A stretch of DNA of 64,000 nucleotides from positions 99,334 through 163,333 of the forward strand of contig NZ_BAABAL010000027.1 in the NCBI RefSeq assembly GCF_039537405.1. Reading direction: 5' to 3'. This document shows, piece by piece, positions 1 through 6,821 of this stretch. Position numbers and translations under genes: made by a program. The notes beneath the pieces are model-generated. The model had not been told where the DNA came from and ran no database searches. It saw only the letters and a program-made list of their open reading frames with translations. This DNA comes from Allokutzneria multivorans. Its GTDB lineage: Bacteria > Actinomycetota > Actinomycetes > Mycobacteriales > Pseudonocardiaceae. Position 1 is the first letter of the stretch. Each line of letters opens with the position of its first letter.

Positions 1-1
1 C

Positions 2-712
2 CGGCTCGGCGGCACGGCCTGGCCGGAGGTCGTGGGGAGCTGGAGCAGGCTCACCCCCAACGGCTGCCCGGTCGAGCTCGTCGCCGGTGCCGGGCCCCGG
101 TGGACCACCGAGGTCGCCGGGCCGGAGTTCCCCGACTCGGAACGGCTCTCGCTGGCCGCCGAGCTGGCGGGGCTGCCGTCCACCGCGCTGCTGGCGTGGT
201 TGCACGACCAGCAGCGCGGTGTCCCGCTGCGCTTCGGCGCGTGGCTCGGCGGCCCGTCGCCCAAGGTCTACGCCGAACTGACCGGCCCGGCCCCGCCCGC
301 CCCGTACTCGCTGCCGATCCCCGGTGCCATGCCGCGCATGCTCGCGCTCGACCCCGTTCGCGGTCGCACCGAGCTGTACCTGGCGCTGCCACCCGTGGAC
401 CCGGCCGAGCTGGGCGGAGTCCTCGGCCCCGCCGCGCGCTGCCTGGCTTCGCTGCCCGACGGGCTGGCCAGGCTGCGCGGGCGTCGGCTCGGGTTGAGCG
501 CGTGCTGGACCGGCGACGACGATCCCGAGCTGGCCCTGTTCGCCAGCGCCCGCACGCTGTTCCCGGCAGCCCCTTCGCTGCTGCACCAGCTCGTGCCCGC
601 GCTGGCGACGGTCACCACGCCCCACCGGCTCGGCCTCGTGACGTTCAGGCTCAACCCCGCCGGCCTCGCCGCCGTGGTCGGCCTCTCACCCGTTCAGTCC
701 AGCTTCTTCTGA
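2..712 (+). CDS. Unidentified protein, 3' part only
   Basis: The frame is open from the second base of the window to a TGA at 710-712, so the true start lies to the left; the first in-frame GTG (32) is not convincing because coding continues upstream of it. About 236 residues are visible. They are rich in Leu, Ala, Pro and Gly, with short beta-like stretches such as KVYAEL and TELYLAL spaced by loops, and no signal peptide or membrane segment. I do not recognise a family; the K-x-Y-x-E-L strands loosely recall aromatic prenyltransferase folds, but that is a guess. The gene converges on the dehydrogenase at 694-1458 and their 3' ends overlap by 19 bp, so they probably share no transcript. Confidence 0.6.
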   Translation, partial: RLGGTAWPEVVGSWSRLTPNGCPVELVAGAGPRWTTEVAGPEFPDSERLSLAAELAGLPSTALLAWLHDQQRGVPLRFGAWLGGPSPKVYAELTGPAPPAPYSLPIPGAMPRMLALDPVRGRTELYLALPPVDPAELGGVLGPAARCLASLPDGLARLRGRRLGLSACWTGDDDPELALFASARTLFPAAPSLLHQLVPALATVTTPHRLGLVTFRLNPAGLAAVVGLSPVQSSFF

Positions 713-1458
713 AGCTCCCGCATCCCCGCCAGCCAGCGGTCGGTGTCCGCGCCGCGGTGCGCGTAGTACTTGGCGACATCGCCGTGCGGCAGAATCAGGA
801 AACCGCCGTCCACCAAGGCATCCGCCGTGATCCGCGCGACCTCCTCCGCTTCGAGCGCGTTCGGCTTCAGCAGCAGTTCGCCCATCCGCCCGGTGTTCTC
901 GATCATGTCCGTGCGAACCCCTTGCGGGCACAGGCACTGCACCGTGACGCCGCGGTGCCCGTAGGTCGCCGACAACCACTCCGCGAAGCTGAACGCCGCG
1001 TGCTTGCTCACCGAGTACGGCGCCGCCCCCAACGACATCAGCATCCCCGCCGCCGACACCGTGCTCAGGAAGTGCCCGCGCCCCCGCTCCAACCACGGCT
1101 CCACCAGCAGCCGCGCCGCGCGCACGTGCGACATCACGTTGACCTGCCAGGCCCGCTCCCACTCGCCCTCCGACGCCTCCGCCCCGCCGATCGGCGCGAT
1201 CCCCGCGTTCGCGCAGTACAGGTCGATCTCGCCCAGCACCTCGCGCGCCCGCCCGATGAGCCGCTCCACACCCTGCTCCGAGGCCGCGTCCCCCGGCACC
1301 GCCGTCCCGCCCACCTCCTCCGCCACCCGCCGCGCCGCGTCCCCGTCCAGGTCGTTCACCACGACTCGGGCCCCGCGCCCCGCCAGCTCCCGCACCAGCG
1401 CCGCACCGATCCCGTTCCCGCCGCCGGTGACGACCACCCCGGCCCCGTCGAGCTGCAT
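694..1458 (-). CDS. Short-chain dehydrogenase/reductase (SDR)
   Basis: A cytoplasmic NAD(P)-dependent oxidoreductase of the classical SDR family, 254 residues, the usual length. The Rossmann motif TGGGNGIG lies at about residues 10-17, the NAG strand-4 motif at about 80, and the catalytic Ser and YSVSK motif at about 127 and 140-144. An in-frame ATG exists 39 bp upstream, but the ATG at 1458 is chosen because AAGGAG sits about 8 nt before it and the SDR fold begins there. The substrate cannot be told from sequence. The gene stands alone: it converges with the fragment at the window edge, and upstream lies a repeat-bearing spacer. Confidence 0.9.
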   Translation of the reverse strand: MQLDGAGVVVTGGGNGIGAALVRELAGRGARVVVNDLDGDAARRVAEEVGGTAVPGDAASEQGVERLIGRAREVLGEIDLYCANAGIAPIGGAEASEGEWERAWQVNVMSHVRAARLLVEPWLERGRGHFLSTVSAAGMLMSLGAAPYSVSKHAAFSFAEWLSATYGHRGVTVQCLCPQGVRTDMIENTGRMGELLLKPNALEAEEVARITADALVDGGFLILPHGDVAKYYAHRGADTDRWLAGMRELQKKLD

Positions 1459-1580
1459 CCGATTGCTCCTTCTGGTCCAACTTCTCTGCTGTGGCATGAA
1501 AGGCGGCTCGCCGAGTGTCCCCTACCTGGGCCGTGTCCTGTAAATGGTCGAGCTGTGCGTCCCGGTCACGGTGTCGCTGG

Positions 1581-1638
1581 GGTTGGGGTGTCTTCAAGAC
1601 CGGCAAACCCTGCTGTTGATCATCGTTAACCGCCGTAA
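1581..1638 (-). repeat. Dispersed GTCTTSAAGAC element, copy 1
   Basis: On the minus strand this copy matches the element at 26719-26776 over about 55 bp, including an exact GTCTTGAAGACACCCCAACC block and a shared AACGATGATC box. The core GTCTT-S-AAGAC is an odd palindrome, so the element can be read in either direction. It lies in the noncoding spacer between the SDR gene and the TPR remnant; I see no gene in 1498-1737. Confidence 0.6.
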
Positions 1639-1683
1639 ACCCTGCGGTCTTGCGGGGTTTGTCGTCGTTGGAGACGGCTGGAG

Positions 1684-1720
1684 TGGGGGTTGGGTGGTCT
1701 TGAAGACCGGCGAACCTGAT
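1684..1720 (+). repeat. Dispersed GTCTTSAAGAC element, copy 2
   Basis: A second, shorter copy 100 bp from the first: a GGGGGTTGGG block, then GTCTTGAAGAC and CGGCGAACC. It aligns with copy 1 in direct orientation and with the copies at 26719 and 45590. Confidence 0.5.
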
Positions 1721-1737
1721 GACTTGCAGGACAGGCC

Positions 1738-2155
1738 CTAGTCCTCTAGGAGGCTCAGCCGTTCGCGCGCGGCCTTGCTCTGCTCCGGCACACCGAAGTT
1801 CAGAACGCCGAGGAACGCGGCGCGAGCGCTTTCCACATCGTGATGGCGGAGGAACAGGAGCCCCATGTTGTTCAACGCCATCGCGGACACCTCGGGGTGA
1901 CCGTCGTCGATGGCCTGCTGGAAAAGTCGCCAAGCGCCAACTGAATCACCCGATGCTTGTCGAGCAGGCTCGCCAGGTGGATCAGGGCCCACGGCGCGTG
2001 ATCGAGGTGGCCGGAGTCGATCGCGCGCCTGTACGCGGCCTTGGCCGCGGTGGTGTTGCCTTCCGCGTCGAACGTGGAACCCAGCTGGTTGTGGGCCAAC
2101 GGTGTGAAGACGGGGTGTTGCGTGTCAATGACGCATTGCAGTGTGGTTCGCGGTG
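1738..2155 (-). pseudogene. Tetratricopeptide-repeat (TPR) gene remnant, frameshifted
   Basis: Two minus-strand frames together give one continuous TPR sequence. The upstream part (about 2155-1950) contains AAYRRAIDSGHLDHAP. Near 1945-1957 reading must switch frame to continue as WRLFQQAIDDGHPEVS and then ALNNMGLLFL, ending at a stop at 1738. Blocks of the form AIDxGHP...A...LG are typical of actinobacterial TPR proteins. There is no full-length start: homology runs up to about 2155, only 50 bp from the stop of the EACC1 gene. The remnant is therefore the C-terminal tail of a larger protein whose front was lost, with at least one later frameshift (or a sequencing error). In EACC1 loci a TPR-bearing effector commonly follows, which fits this position. 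Confidence 0.65.
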
Positions 2156-2206
2156 CCGAGCAGCACGGCCGAGGACGTCGGCCGGTCGGGGAGGCGCACG
2201 GGAGCG

Positions 2207-2587
2207 CTACTCGGCGGCGCCGTCGGTCCGCTCGATGCCGCCCTCGGTCCGGTCGATGACCCGGTGGGCGAAGGACACCGCGCCGGTCGCGGGCAAGCCC
2301 TCGATCTTCAACGTGGTCTCCTCGCCCTCGGAGCTGCGGATGGTGACCTCGACGTTGGACCTGCGCTGCCGCAGCCAGGTGCGGACCGCCATGGTGAGCG
2401 TCGCCGTCCCGCTGGAGGTCACCATCAGCAGGATGGTGTCGGCCAGTGCGCCCATCTCGCCCTCGGCCGGGACCGCGGGGGCGAGCCTCGGTGTCTCCAG
2501 GTCGTCCTCGCGCAGCAGCCAGGCCAGCAACGACCGCAACTCAGCGGCCGCGTCGTCGCCCTTGACGGTGATCCGGACCTGCTTCAC
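2207..2587 (-). CDS. EACC1-like effector-associated protein
   Basis: A 126-residue cytoplasmic protein resembling the effector-associated constant component EACC1, a small conserved partner in actinobacterial NTP-dependent conflict systems. The N-terminus has the ITVKGDDAAAELRSLLAWL pattern (about residues 6-24). A central glycine-rich MGAL segment and a second W-containing helix (AVRTWLRQRR, about 68-77) are followed by a beta strand. Its biochemical role is unknown; it is thought to link effectors such as caspase- or peptidase-domain proteins to signalling. The GTG start at 2587 follows a GAGGGG sequence. The expected effector gene directly downstream is reduced to the TPR stub at 1738-2155, so this copy is probably orphaned. 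A divergent second copy is at 43452-43835. Confidence 0.65.
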   Translation of the reverse strand: MKQVRITVKGDDAAAELRSLLAWLLREDDLETPRLAPAVPAEGEMGALADTILLMVTSSGTATLTMAVRTWLRQRRSNVEVTIRSSEGEETTLKIEGLPATGAVSFAHRVIDRTEGGIERTDGAAE

Positions 2588-2723
2588 GGGGCACCCCTCG
2601 ACAAGATCGTTGGCCGATACCGGGCACGCTACCTCGGCGGTGGCGCCCGTCAGGGGGGAACCCGGGTGATCGCCTGAGCTTGACGGGCGTCGCGCCGTGG
2701 GGAATCCTCTCGTCCCATCCCCG

Positions 2724-2739
2724 CTGTAAAGGTTTCCAG
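2724..2739. promoter_or_regulatory. Putative LacI operator, upstream copy
   Basis: CTGTAAAGGTTTCCAG differs from the downstream copy only at one central base. LacI-family operators are near-palindromes around a central CG; this copy has GG there and is probably the weaker site. Confidence 0.6.
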
Positions 2740-2758
2740 TCGACCGGCGCGGCGCGGG

Positions 2759-2774
2759 CTGTAAACGTTTCCAG
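2759..2774. promoter_or_regulatory. Putative LacI operator, downstream copy
   Basis: CTGTAAACGTTTCCAG contains the palindrome AAACGTTT centred on CG, the classic LacI-family architecture. Centre-to-centre distance from the upstream copy is 35 bp. Both sites lie immediately before the LacI gene, implying autoregulation and control of the whole downstream operon. Confidence 0.7.
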
Positions 2775-2796
2775 AACGGCCAGGAGCGGAGTCAGG

Positions 2797-3810
2797 GTGG
2801 CGAGCGCGGACGGCGGACCTGCGACGATCGAGACGATCGCGCGGCGGGCGGGCGTGTCCATCGCCTCGGTGTCCCGGGTGCTCAACGGGCTCGGCGGGCG
2901 ACCGGACACGGTGCGCAAGGTCCAGGCCGCCGCCACCGAGCTCGGGTACGTGCCCAACGCGATGGCGCGCTCGCTGCGCGGGGGCCGTTCCGGGCAGATC
3001 GCCTTCGCCATGGAGGACATCGGCAACCCGGTCTACGTGGCGATGGTGCGCCGCATCCAGGCGGTGGCGAAGGAAGCCGGGTACCGCCTGCTGTTGCACT
3101 CCACCGGAGCCGACCGCGAGGAGGAGCTGCGCGCGCTGCGCAGCCTGGCCGACCGGCACACCGAGGGCCTGATCATCTCGCCGATCCGGATCACCCGGGA
3201 CCACCTCGACGAGCTGAGCCGGGCCGTCGCGCCGGTGGTGGTGATCGGATCGCTGCCGGAGGGCGTGCGGCTGGACAACGTGCGCGTGGACTCCCGGGTC
3301 GGGGCCGCGATGGCGGTGGCGCACCTGGTCGGCATCGGGCGCAGGCGGATCGGTTTCCTCAACGGCCCCTTGGACACCGTGCCGGGCCAGGCGCGGTACA
3401 AGGGCTACCTGGACGGCCTCGCGACAGCCGGGCTCGGCGGCGAGGAGCTGGTGGAGTCCGGGCAGTTCCAGACGGACTCCGGTGCCGAAGCGGCGAAGCG
3501 GCTGCTGGCGCGCGTTCCTGACCTGGACGGCCTGTTCTGCGCCAACGACCTGATCGCGGTCGGGGCGCTGCGGGCACTGCGGGAGGCGGGTCGCCGCGTC
3601 CCGGACGACGTGGCGGTGGTCGGCATGGACGACACCGAACTGGCACGCGTCACCTGGCCGACCCTGACCAGCGTGGGGCTGGGGTCGGCGCGGCGCGGGG
3701 AGCTCGCGGCAGAGCTGCTCGTCGACCGGCTCGGGGAGGGCCGGGACCGCGAACCGAGGTGGGTGTCGGTGACACCCGAACTTGTCGCGCGAGAGTCCAC
3801 CCGTTCCTAG
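2797..3810 (+). CDS. LacI-family transcriptional regulator of the ADP-ribosylglycohydrolase operon
   Basis: A ligand-responsive DNA-binding repressor of the LacI/GalR family, 337 residues. The N-terminal helix-turn-helix reads TIETIARRAGVSIASVSRVL with a hinge helix ending PNAMARSLRG; a type-1 periplasmic-binding-protein-like sensor domain follows, with a typical VVGMDDTELAR segment near residue 275. The GTG at 2797 is chosen because it sits just before the HTH and has AGGAG about 12 nt upstream; longer starts would translate through the operators. It is the first gene of a ten-gene run with gaps of at most 17 bp, so its effector is probably the imported substrate or a catabolite of it. Confidence 0.9.
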   Translation: MASADGGPATIETIARRAGVSIASVSRVLNGLGGRPDTVRKVQAAATELGYVPNAMARSLRGGRSGQIAFAMEDIGNPVYVAMVRRIQAVAKEAGYRLLLHSTGADREEELRALRSLADRHTEGLIISPIRITRDHLDELSRAVAPVVVIGSLPEGVRLDNVRVDSRVGAAMAVAHLVGIGRRRIGFLNGPLDTVPGQARYKGYLDGLATAGLGGEELVESGQFQTDSGAEAAKRLLARVPDLDGLFCANDLIAVGALRALREAGRRVPDDVAVVGMDDTELARVTWPTLTSVGLGSARRGELAAELLVDRLGEGRDREPRWVSVTPELVARESTRS

Positions 3811-3826
3811 GAAGGCATCCCCGCAG

Positions 3827-4732
3827 ATGACCGTGCTGGCTGTGCGCAAGAAAGGCCCGCTGGGGCTGGAGCGCGACGCCTGGTTCCTGGTGCTCCCCGT
3901 CCTGATCCCGATCCTGTTGCTCAGCGTCGGCCCGTTGGTCTACGGCCTGCTGCTGGGTTTCACCAACGCGAGTTTCGGCCGCGAGTCGGTCACCGCGGTC
4001 ACCGGCGTGGACAACTACGCCGACCTGGCGCGGGATGCGCTGTTCTGGGCCTCCTTCAAGATCGGCCTCATCTGGGCGGTCGTGGTGACGGCGTTGCAGT
4101 TCGTGCTGTCGCTCGGGCTGGCGTTGCTGCTCAACCAGAACCTGCGCCTGCGGTGGTTGGCGCGCACGCTCGCGCTGGTGCCGTGGGCGATGCCGGAGGT
4201 CGTCGTCGGCATCATGTGGCGGCTGGTCTACCACTCCGACGCGGGCGTGCTGAACCACACGCTGCGCGACGTGGGCCTGCTAGAGGACAACGTGGACTGG
4301 CTGGCGACCTTCGGCATGGCGCTGCCCGCGGTGATCGTGGTCGGTGTGTGGGCGGGGATGCCGCAGACCACCGTGACCCTGTTGGCGGGCCTGCAGAACG
4401 TGCCGAAGACGCTGCACGAGGCCGCCGCGATCGACGGAGCCGGGCCGCTGCGCCGGTTCTGGGTGGTGACCTGGCCGTCGCTGCGCCCGGTGGTCACGGC
4501 GATCACGGCACTGAATTTCATCTGGAACTTCAACTCCTTCGGCCTGGTGTACGTGCTGACGCAGGGCGGCCCCGGCGGCGAGACGCGGCTGCCGATGCTC
4601 TTCGCCTACGAGGAAGCCTTCAAGTACGGCCAGTTCGGCTACGCCGCCGCGATGGGCTCGGTGATGGTCGCGGTGATCGCGATCTTCCTCGCGGTGTACC
4701 TGCGCTCGCGGCTCAAGGAGGTCGACCAGTGA
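3827..4732 (+). CDS. Sugar-type ABC transporter permease (MalF-like)
   Basis: The inner-membrane half of a carbohydrate-uptake-1 type ABC importer, 301 residues with six predicted membrane spans. The EAA loop reads EAAAIDGAGPLRRF (about residues 206-219), the contact site for the ATPase. The ATG at 3827 is preceded by GGAAGG and lies 17 bp after the LacI stop. No ATP-binding subunit is encoded in this operon; importers of this class in actinobacteria often share a general MsiK-type ATPase encoded elsewhere, which I infer here. Confidence 0.92.
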   Translation: MTVLAVRKKGPLGLERDAWFLVLPVLIPILLLSVGPLVYGLLLGFTNASFGRESVTAVTGVDNYADLARDALFWASFKIGLIWAVVVTALQFVLSLGLALLLNQNLRLRWLARTLALVPWAMPEVVVGIMWRLVYHSDAGVLNHTLRDVGLLEDNVDWLATFGMALPAVIVVGVWAGMPQTTVTLLAGLQNVPKTLHEAAAIDGAGPLRRFWVVTWPSLRPVVTAITALNFIWNFNSFGLVYVLTQGGPGGETRLPMLFAYEEAFKYGQFGYAAAMGSVMVAVIAIFLAVYLRSRLKEVDQ

Positions 4733-5547
4733 AGCGGACGGCCCAGTACCTCGCTCTGATCTGCTATCTCGTCTTCCTCGGGTTCCCCTTGGTGTGGTTG
4801 GTTTCCACGGCCTTCAAGGGGCCGCGCGAGCTCGCTTCGATCGACCCGACGTGGATTCCCCGCGAGGCCACAACGGCGAACTTCACCACGGCGTTCACCG
4901 AGCAGCCGTTGGTGCAGGCCGGGATGAACAGCCTCACGGTCGCGGTGTCCTCGTCGCTGATCACGATGGTGCTCGCGGTGCCCGCCGCCTACGTGCTGGC
5001 GCGCTACCGCTCCACGCTGACCAGGCTCACCACGGGCTGGATCCTGGTCAGCCAGATGTTCCCGTTCGTGCTCGTGATCATCCCGTTGTTCCTGCTGCTC
5101 AAGAGCTTCTACCTGGTGGACTCGCAGGCCGGGCTGATCATGGTCTACGTGGTGTGGAACCTGCCCTTCACGCTCTGGATGCTCCAGGGGTACGTCCGCG
5201 CGATCCCGCCGGAGCTGGAGGAAGCCGCCTCCGTCGACGGTGCTTCGAAGGGGAGGGCGTTGTGGCACATCGTCTTCCCGTTGCTCATGCCCGGTCTCGT
5301 CGCGACGGTGATGTTCTCCTTCATCAGCGCGTGGAACGAGTTCTTCTTCGCGCTCGTGCTGCTGAAGACGCCGGAGAAGCAGACGCTTCCCGTGCTGCTG
5401 ACCCGATTCCTGGGTGCGGAAGGTGTCGCCGACCTCGGGCCGCTCGCCGCCGCAGCGCTGCTGACCACGATCCCCAGCCTGCTGTTCTTCATGTTCATCC
5501 AGCGCCGGTTGACCGCCGGCATGCTCACAGGGGCGGTGAAGGGATGA
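4729..5547 (+). CDS. Sugar-type ABC transporter permease (MalG-like)
   Basis: Second permease of the importer, 272 residues. The EAA loop reads EEAASVDGASKGRALW (about residues 164-179). The GTG start at 4729 overlaps the stop of the first permease in a GTGA arrangement, implying translational coupling. Together with the first permease and the lipoprotein at 5544 it makes the membrane part of a CUT1 importer. Confidence 0.92.
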   Translation: MKRTAQYLALICYLVFLGFPLVWLVSTAFKGPRELASIDPTWIPREATTANFTTAFTEQPLVQAGMNSLTVAVSSSLITMVLAVPAAYVLARYRSTLTRLTTGWILVSQMFPFVLVIIPLFLLLKSFYLVDSQAGLIMVYVVWNLPFTLWMLQGYVRAIPPELEEAASVDGASKGRALWHIVFPLLMPGLVATVMFSFISAWNEFFFALVLLKTPEKQTLPVLLTRFLGAEGVADLGPLAAAALLTTIPSLLFFMFIQRRLTAGMLTGAVKG

Positions 5548-6821
5548 CGCGCCTGGTGCTCCTGCTGGTGCTCGCGCTCGTCGGGTGCTCGACCGCGCCG
5601 AAGTCCGACGTGGTGAAGCTGCGGTTCCTCAGCCTGGCCTGGCAGAAGGACTCCGTCGCGGTGAACAAGCAGATCGTCGCGGAGTGGAACCGCACGCACC
5701 CCAAGGTCCAGGTGGAGTACGTCCCGGGCAGCTGGGACAGCATCCATGACCAGCTGCTCACCTCCTTCGCCGGTGGTGAGGCGGCCGACGTCATCCACAA
5801 CTCCTCAGACGACCTCTCCGAGTTCGCCCACGGCGGGTACCTCGCGGACCTGACCACGTTGCTGCCGCCCGGGTTGAAGGCCGACATCCCCGAAGCCACC
5901 TGGGAGACAACGCGGTTCAAGCAGGGCGTGTACGGGGTGCCGTTCCTCCAGGAGCCCAAGGTGATCCTGGCCAACCGCGCGCTGCTCACCCAGGCGGGCG
6001 TGCGCGTCCCGACCCCGGACAAGCCGTGGAGCTGGGACGAGTTCGCCGAGATCACCAAGAAGCTGACCAAGGACACCAGCGGCGACGGCAAGACCGACCA
6101 GTACGGTTTCGCGTGGCCGATGAAGCAGCCCGTCAGCACGATGCTCAACCTCGCGCTGAACTTCGACGGGAAGTTCTTCTACCCGCATGACGGCAAGCTG
6201 CTCGCAACCGTCGGACCGGCCGAACGCGAAGTGCTGCAACGGGTTCACGCGCAGCTGCACACCGACGGATCTGCGGCGCCAGGCGCGCTCGGCATGAGCG
6301 GATCGGACTCGTTGCCCGGCTTCTTCGCGGGCAAGTACGCGATGGTCTTCCTCGGACTGTCCTACCGGCAGCAGATGCGCCAGCAGGCGCCGAAGGGCTT
6401 CGACTGGGTGACCCTGCCGCCGCTCAGCGGGACCGGGCCGGAGCAGGGCGTCAGCCCGCAGACGCTGTCGATCTCCGAGGACAGCCCGCACAAGCGCGAG
6501 GCCATGGAGTTCATCGACTACCTCGTCAACCCGGCCAACACCGCGCGGCTTGCGCTGGGCGACTGGATGTTGCCGACCAGCACCAAGGCGATGGCCGCAC
6601 CGGAGCTGAACGTGGAGCAGTTCGGCTGGAACGTCGGCGTCGCGGCGGGCGCGTCGCTGCGGACATCGCCGTCGCAGCGCGTGCGCGGCTACGCGGAGTG
6701 GAAGGACAAGATCGCCACTCCGGCTTTCCAGCAGTACTTCCGCAACCAGATCAGCATCGACGAGCTGAGCCGCAAACTGACCGAGGACGGTAACCGAGTG
6801 CTGGCCAGGTACCAACGATGA
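5544..6821 (+). CDS. Solute-binding lipoprotein of the sugar-type ABC importer
   Basis: An extracellular, membrane-anchored binding protein of the MalE/SBP-1 family, 425 residues. The signal peptide ends in the lipobox LVGC (Cys15), so lipidation is expected. The mature protein shows the family features VNKQIVAEWNRTHPKVQVEY near the start, a VYGVPF segment near 130, and an SEDSPHKREAMEFIDYL segment late in the protein. The ATG overlaps the previous stop (ATGA). It sets substrate specificity; neighbouring glycohydrolase and kinase genes suggest a ribose-containing ligand rather than a plain maltose-like sugar. Confidence 0.92.
   Translation: MTRLVLLLVLALVGCSTAPKSDVVKLRFLSLAWQKDSVAVNKQIVAEWNRTHPKVQVEYVPGSWDSIHDQLLTSFAGGEAADVIHNSSDDLSEFAHGGYLADLTTLLPPGLKADIPEATWETTRFKQGVYGVPFLQEPKVILANRALLTQAGVRVPTPDKPWSWDEFAEITKKLTKDTSGDGKTDQYGFAWPMKQPVSTMLNLALNFDGKFFYPHDGKLLATVGPAEREVLQRVHAQLHTDGSAAPGALGMSGSDSLPGFFAGKYAMVFLGLSYRQQMRQQAPKGFDWVTLPPLSGTGPEQGVSPQTLSISEDSPHKREAMEFIDYLVNPANTARLALGDWMLPTSTKAMAAPELNVEQFGWNVGVAAGASLRTSPSQRVRGYAEWKDKIATPAFQQYFRNQISIDELSRKLTEDGNRVLARYQR

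Noticed and set aside
1544..1741. A 65-codon ORF in the spacer after the SDR gene
   Set aside because: It consists largely of two copies of the dispersed GTCTTSAAGAC element and has no protein-like composition.
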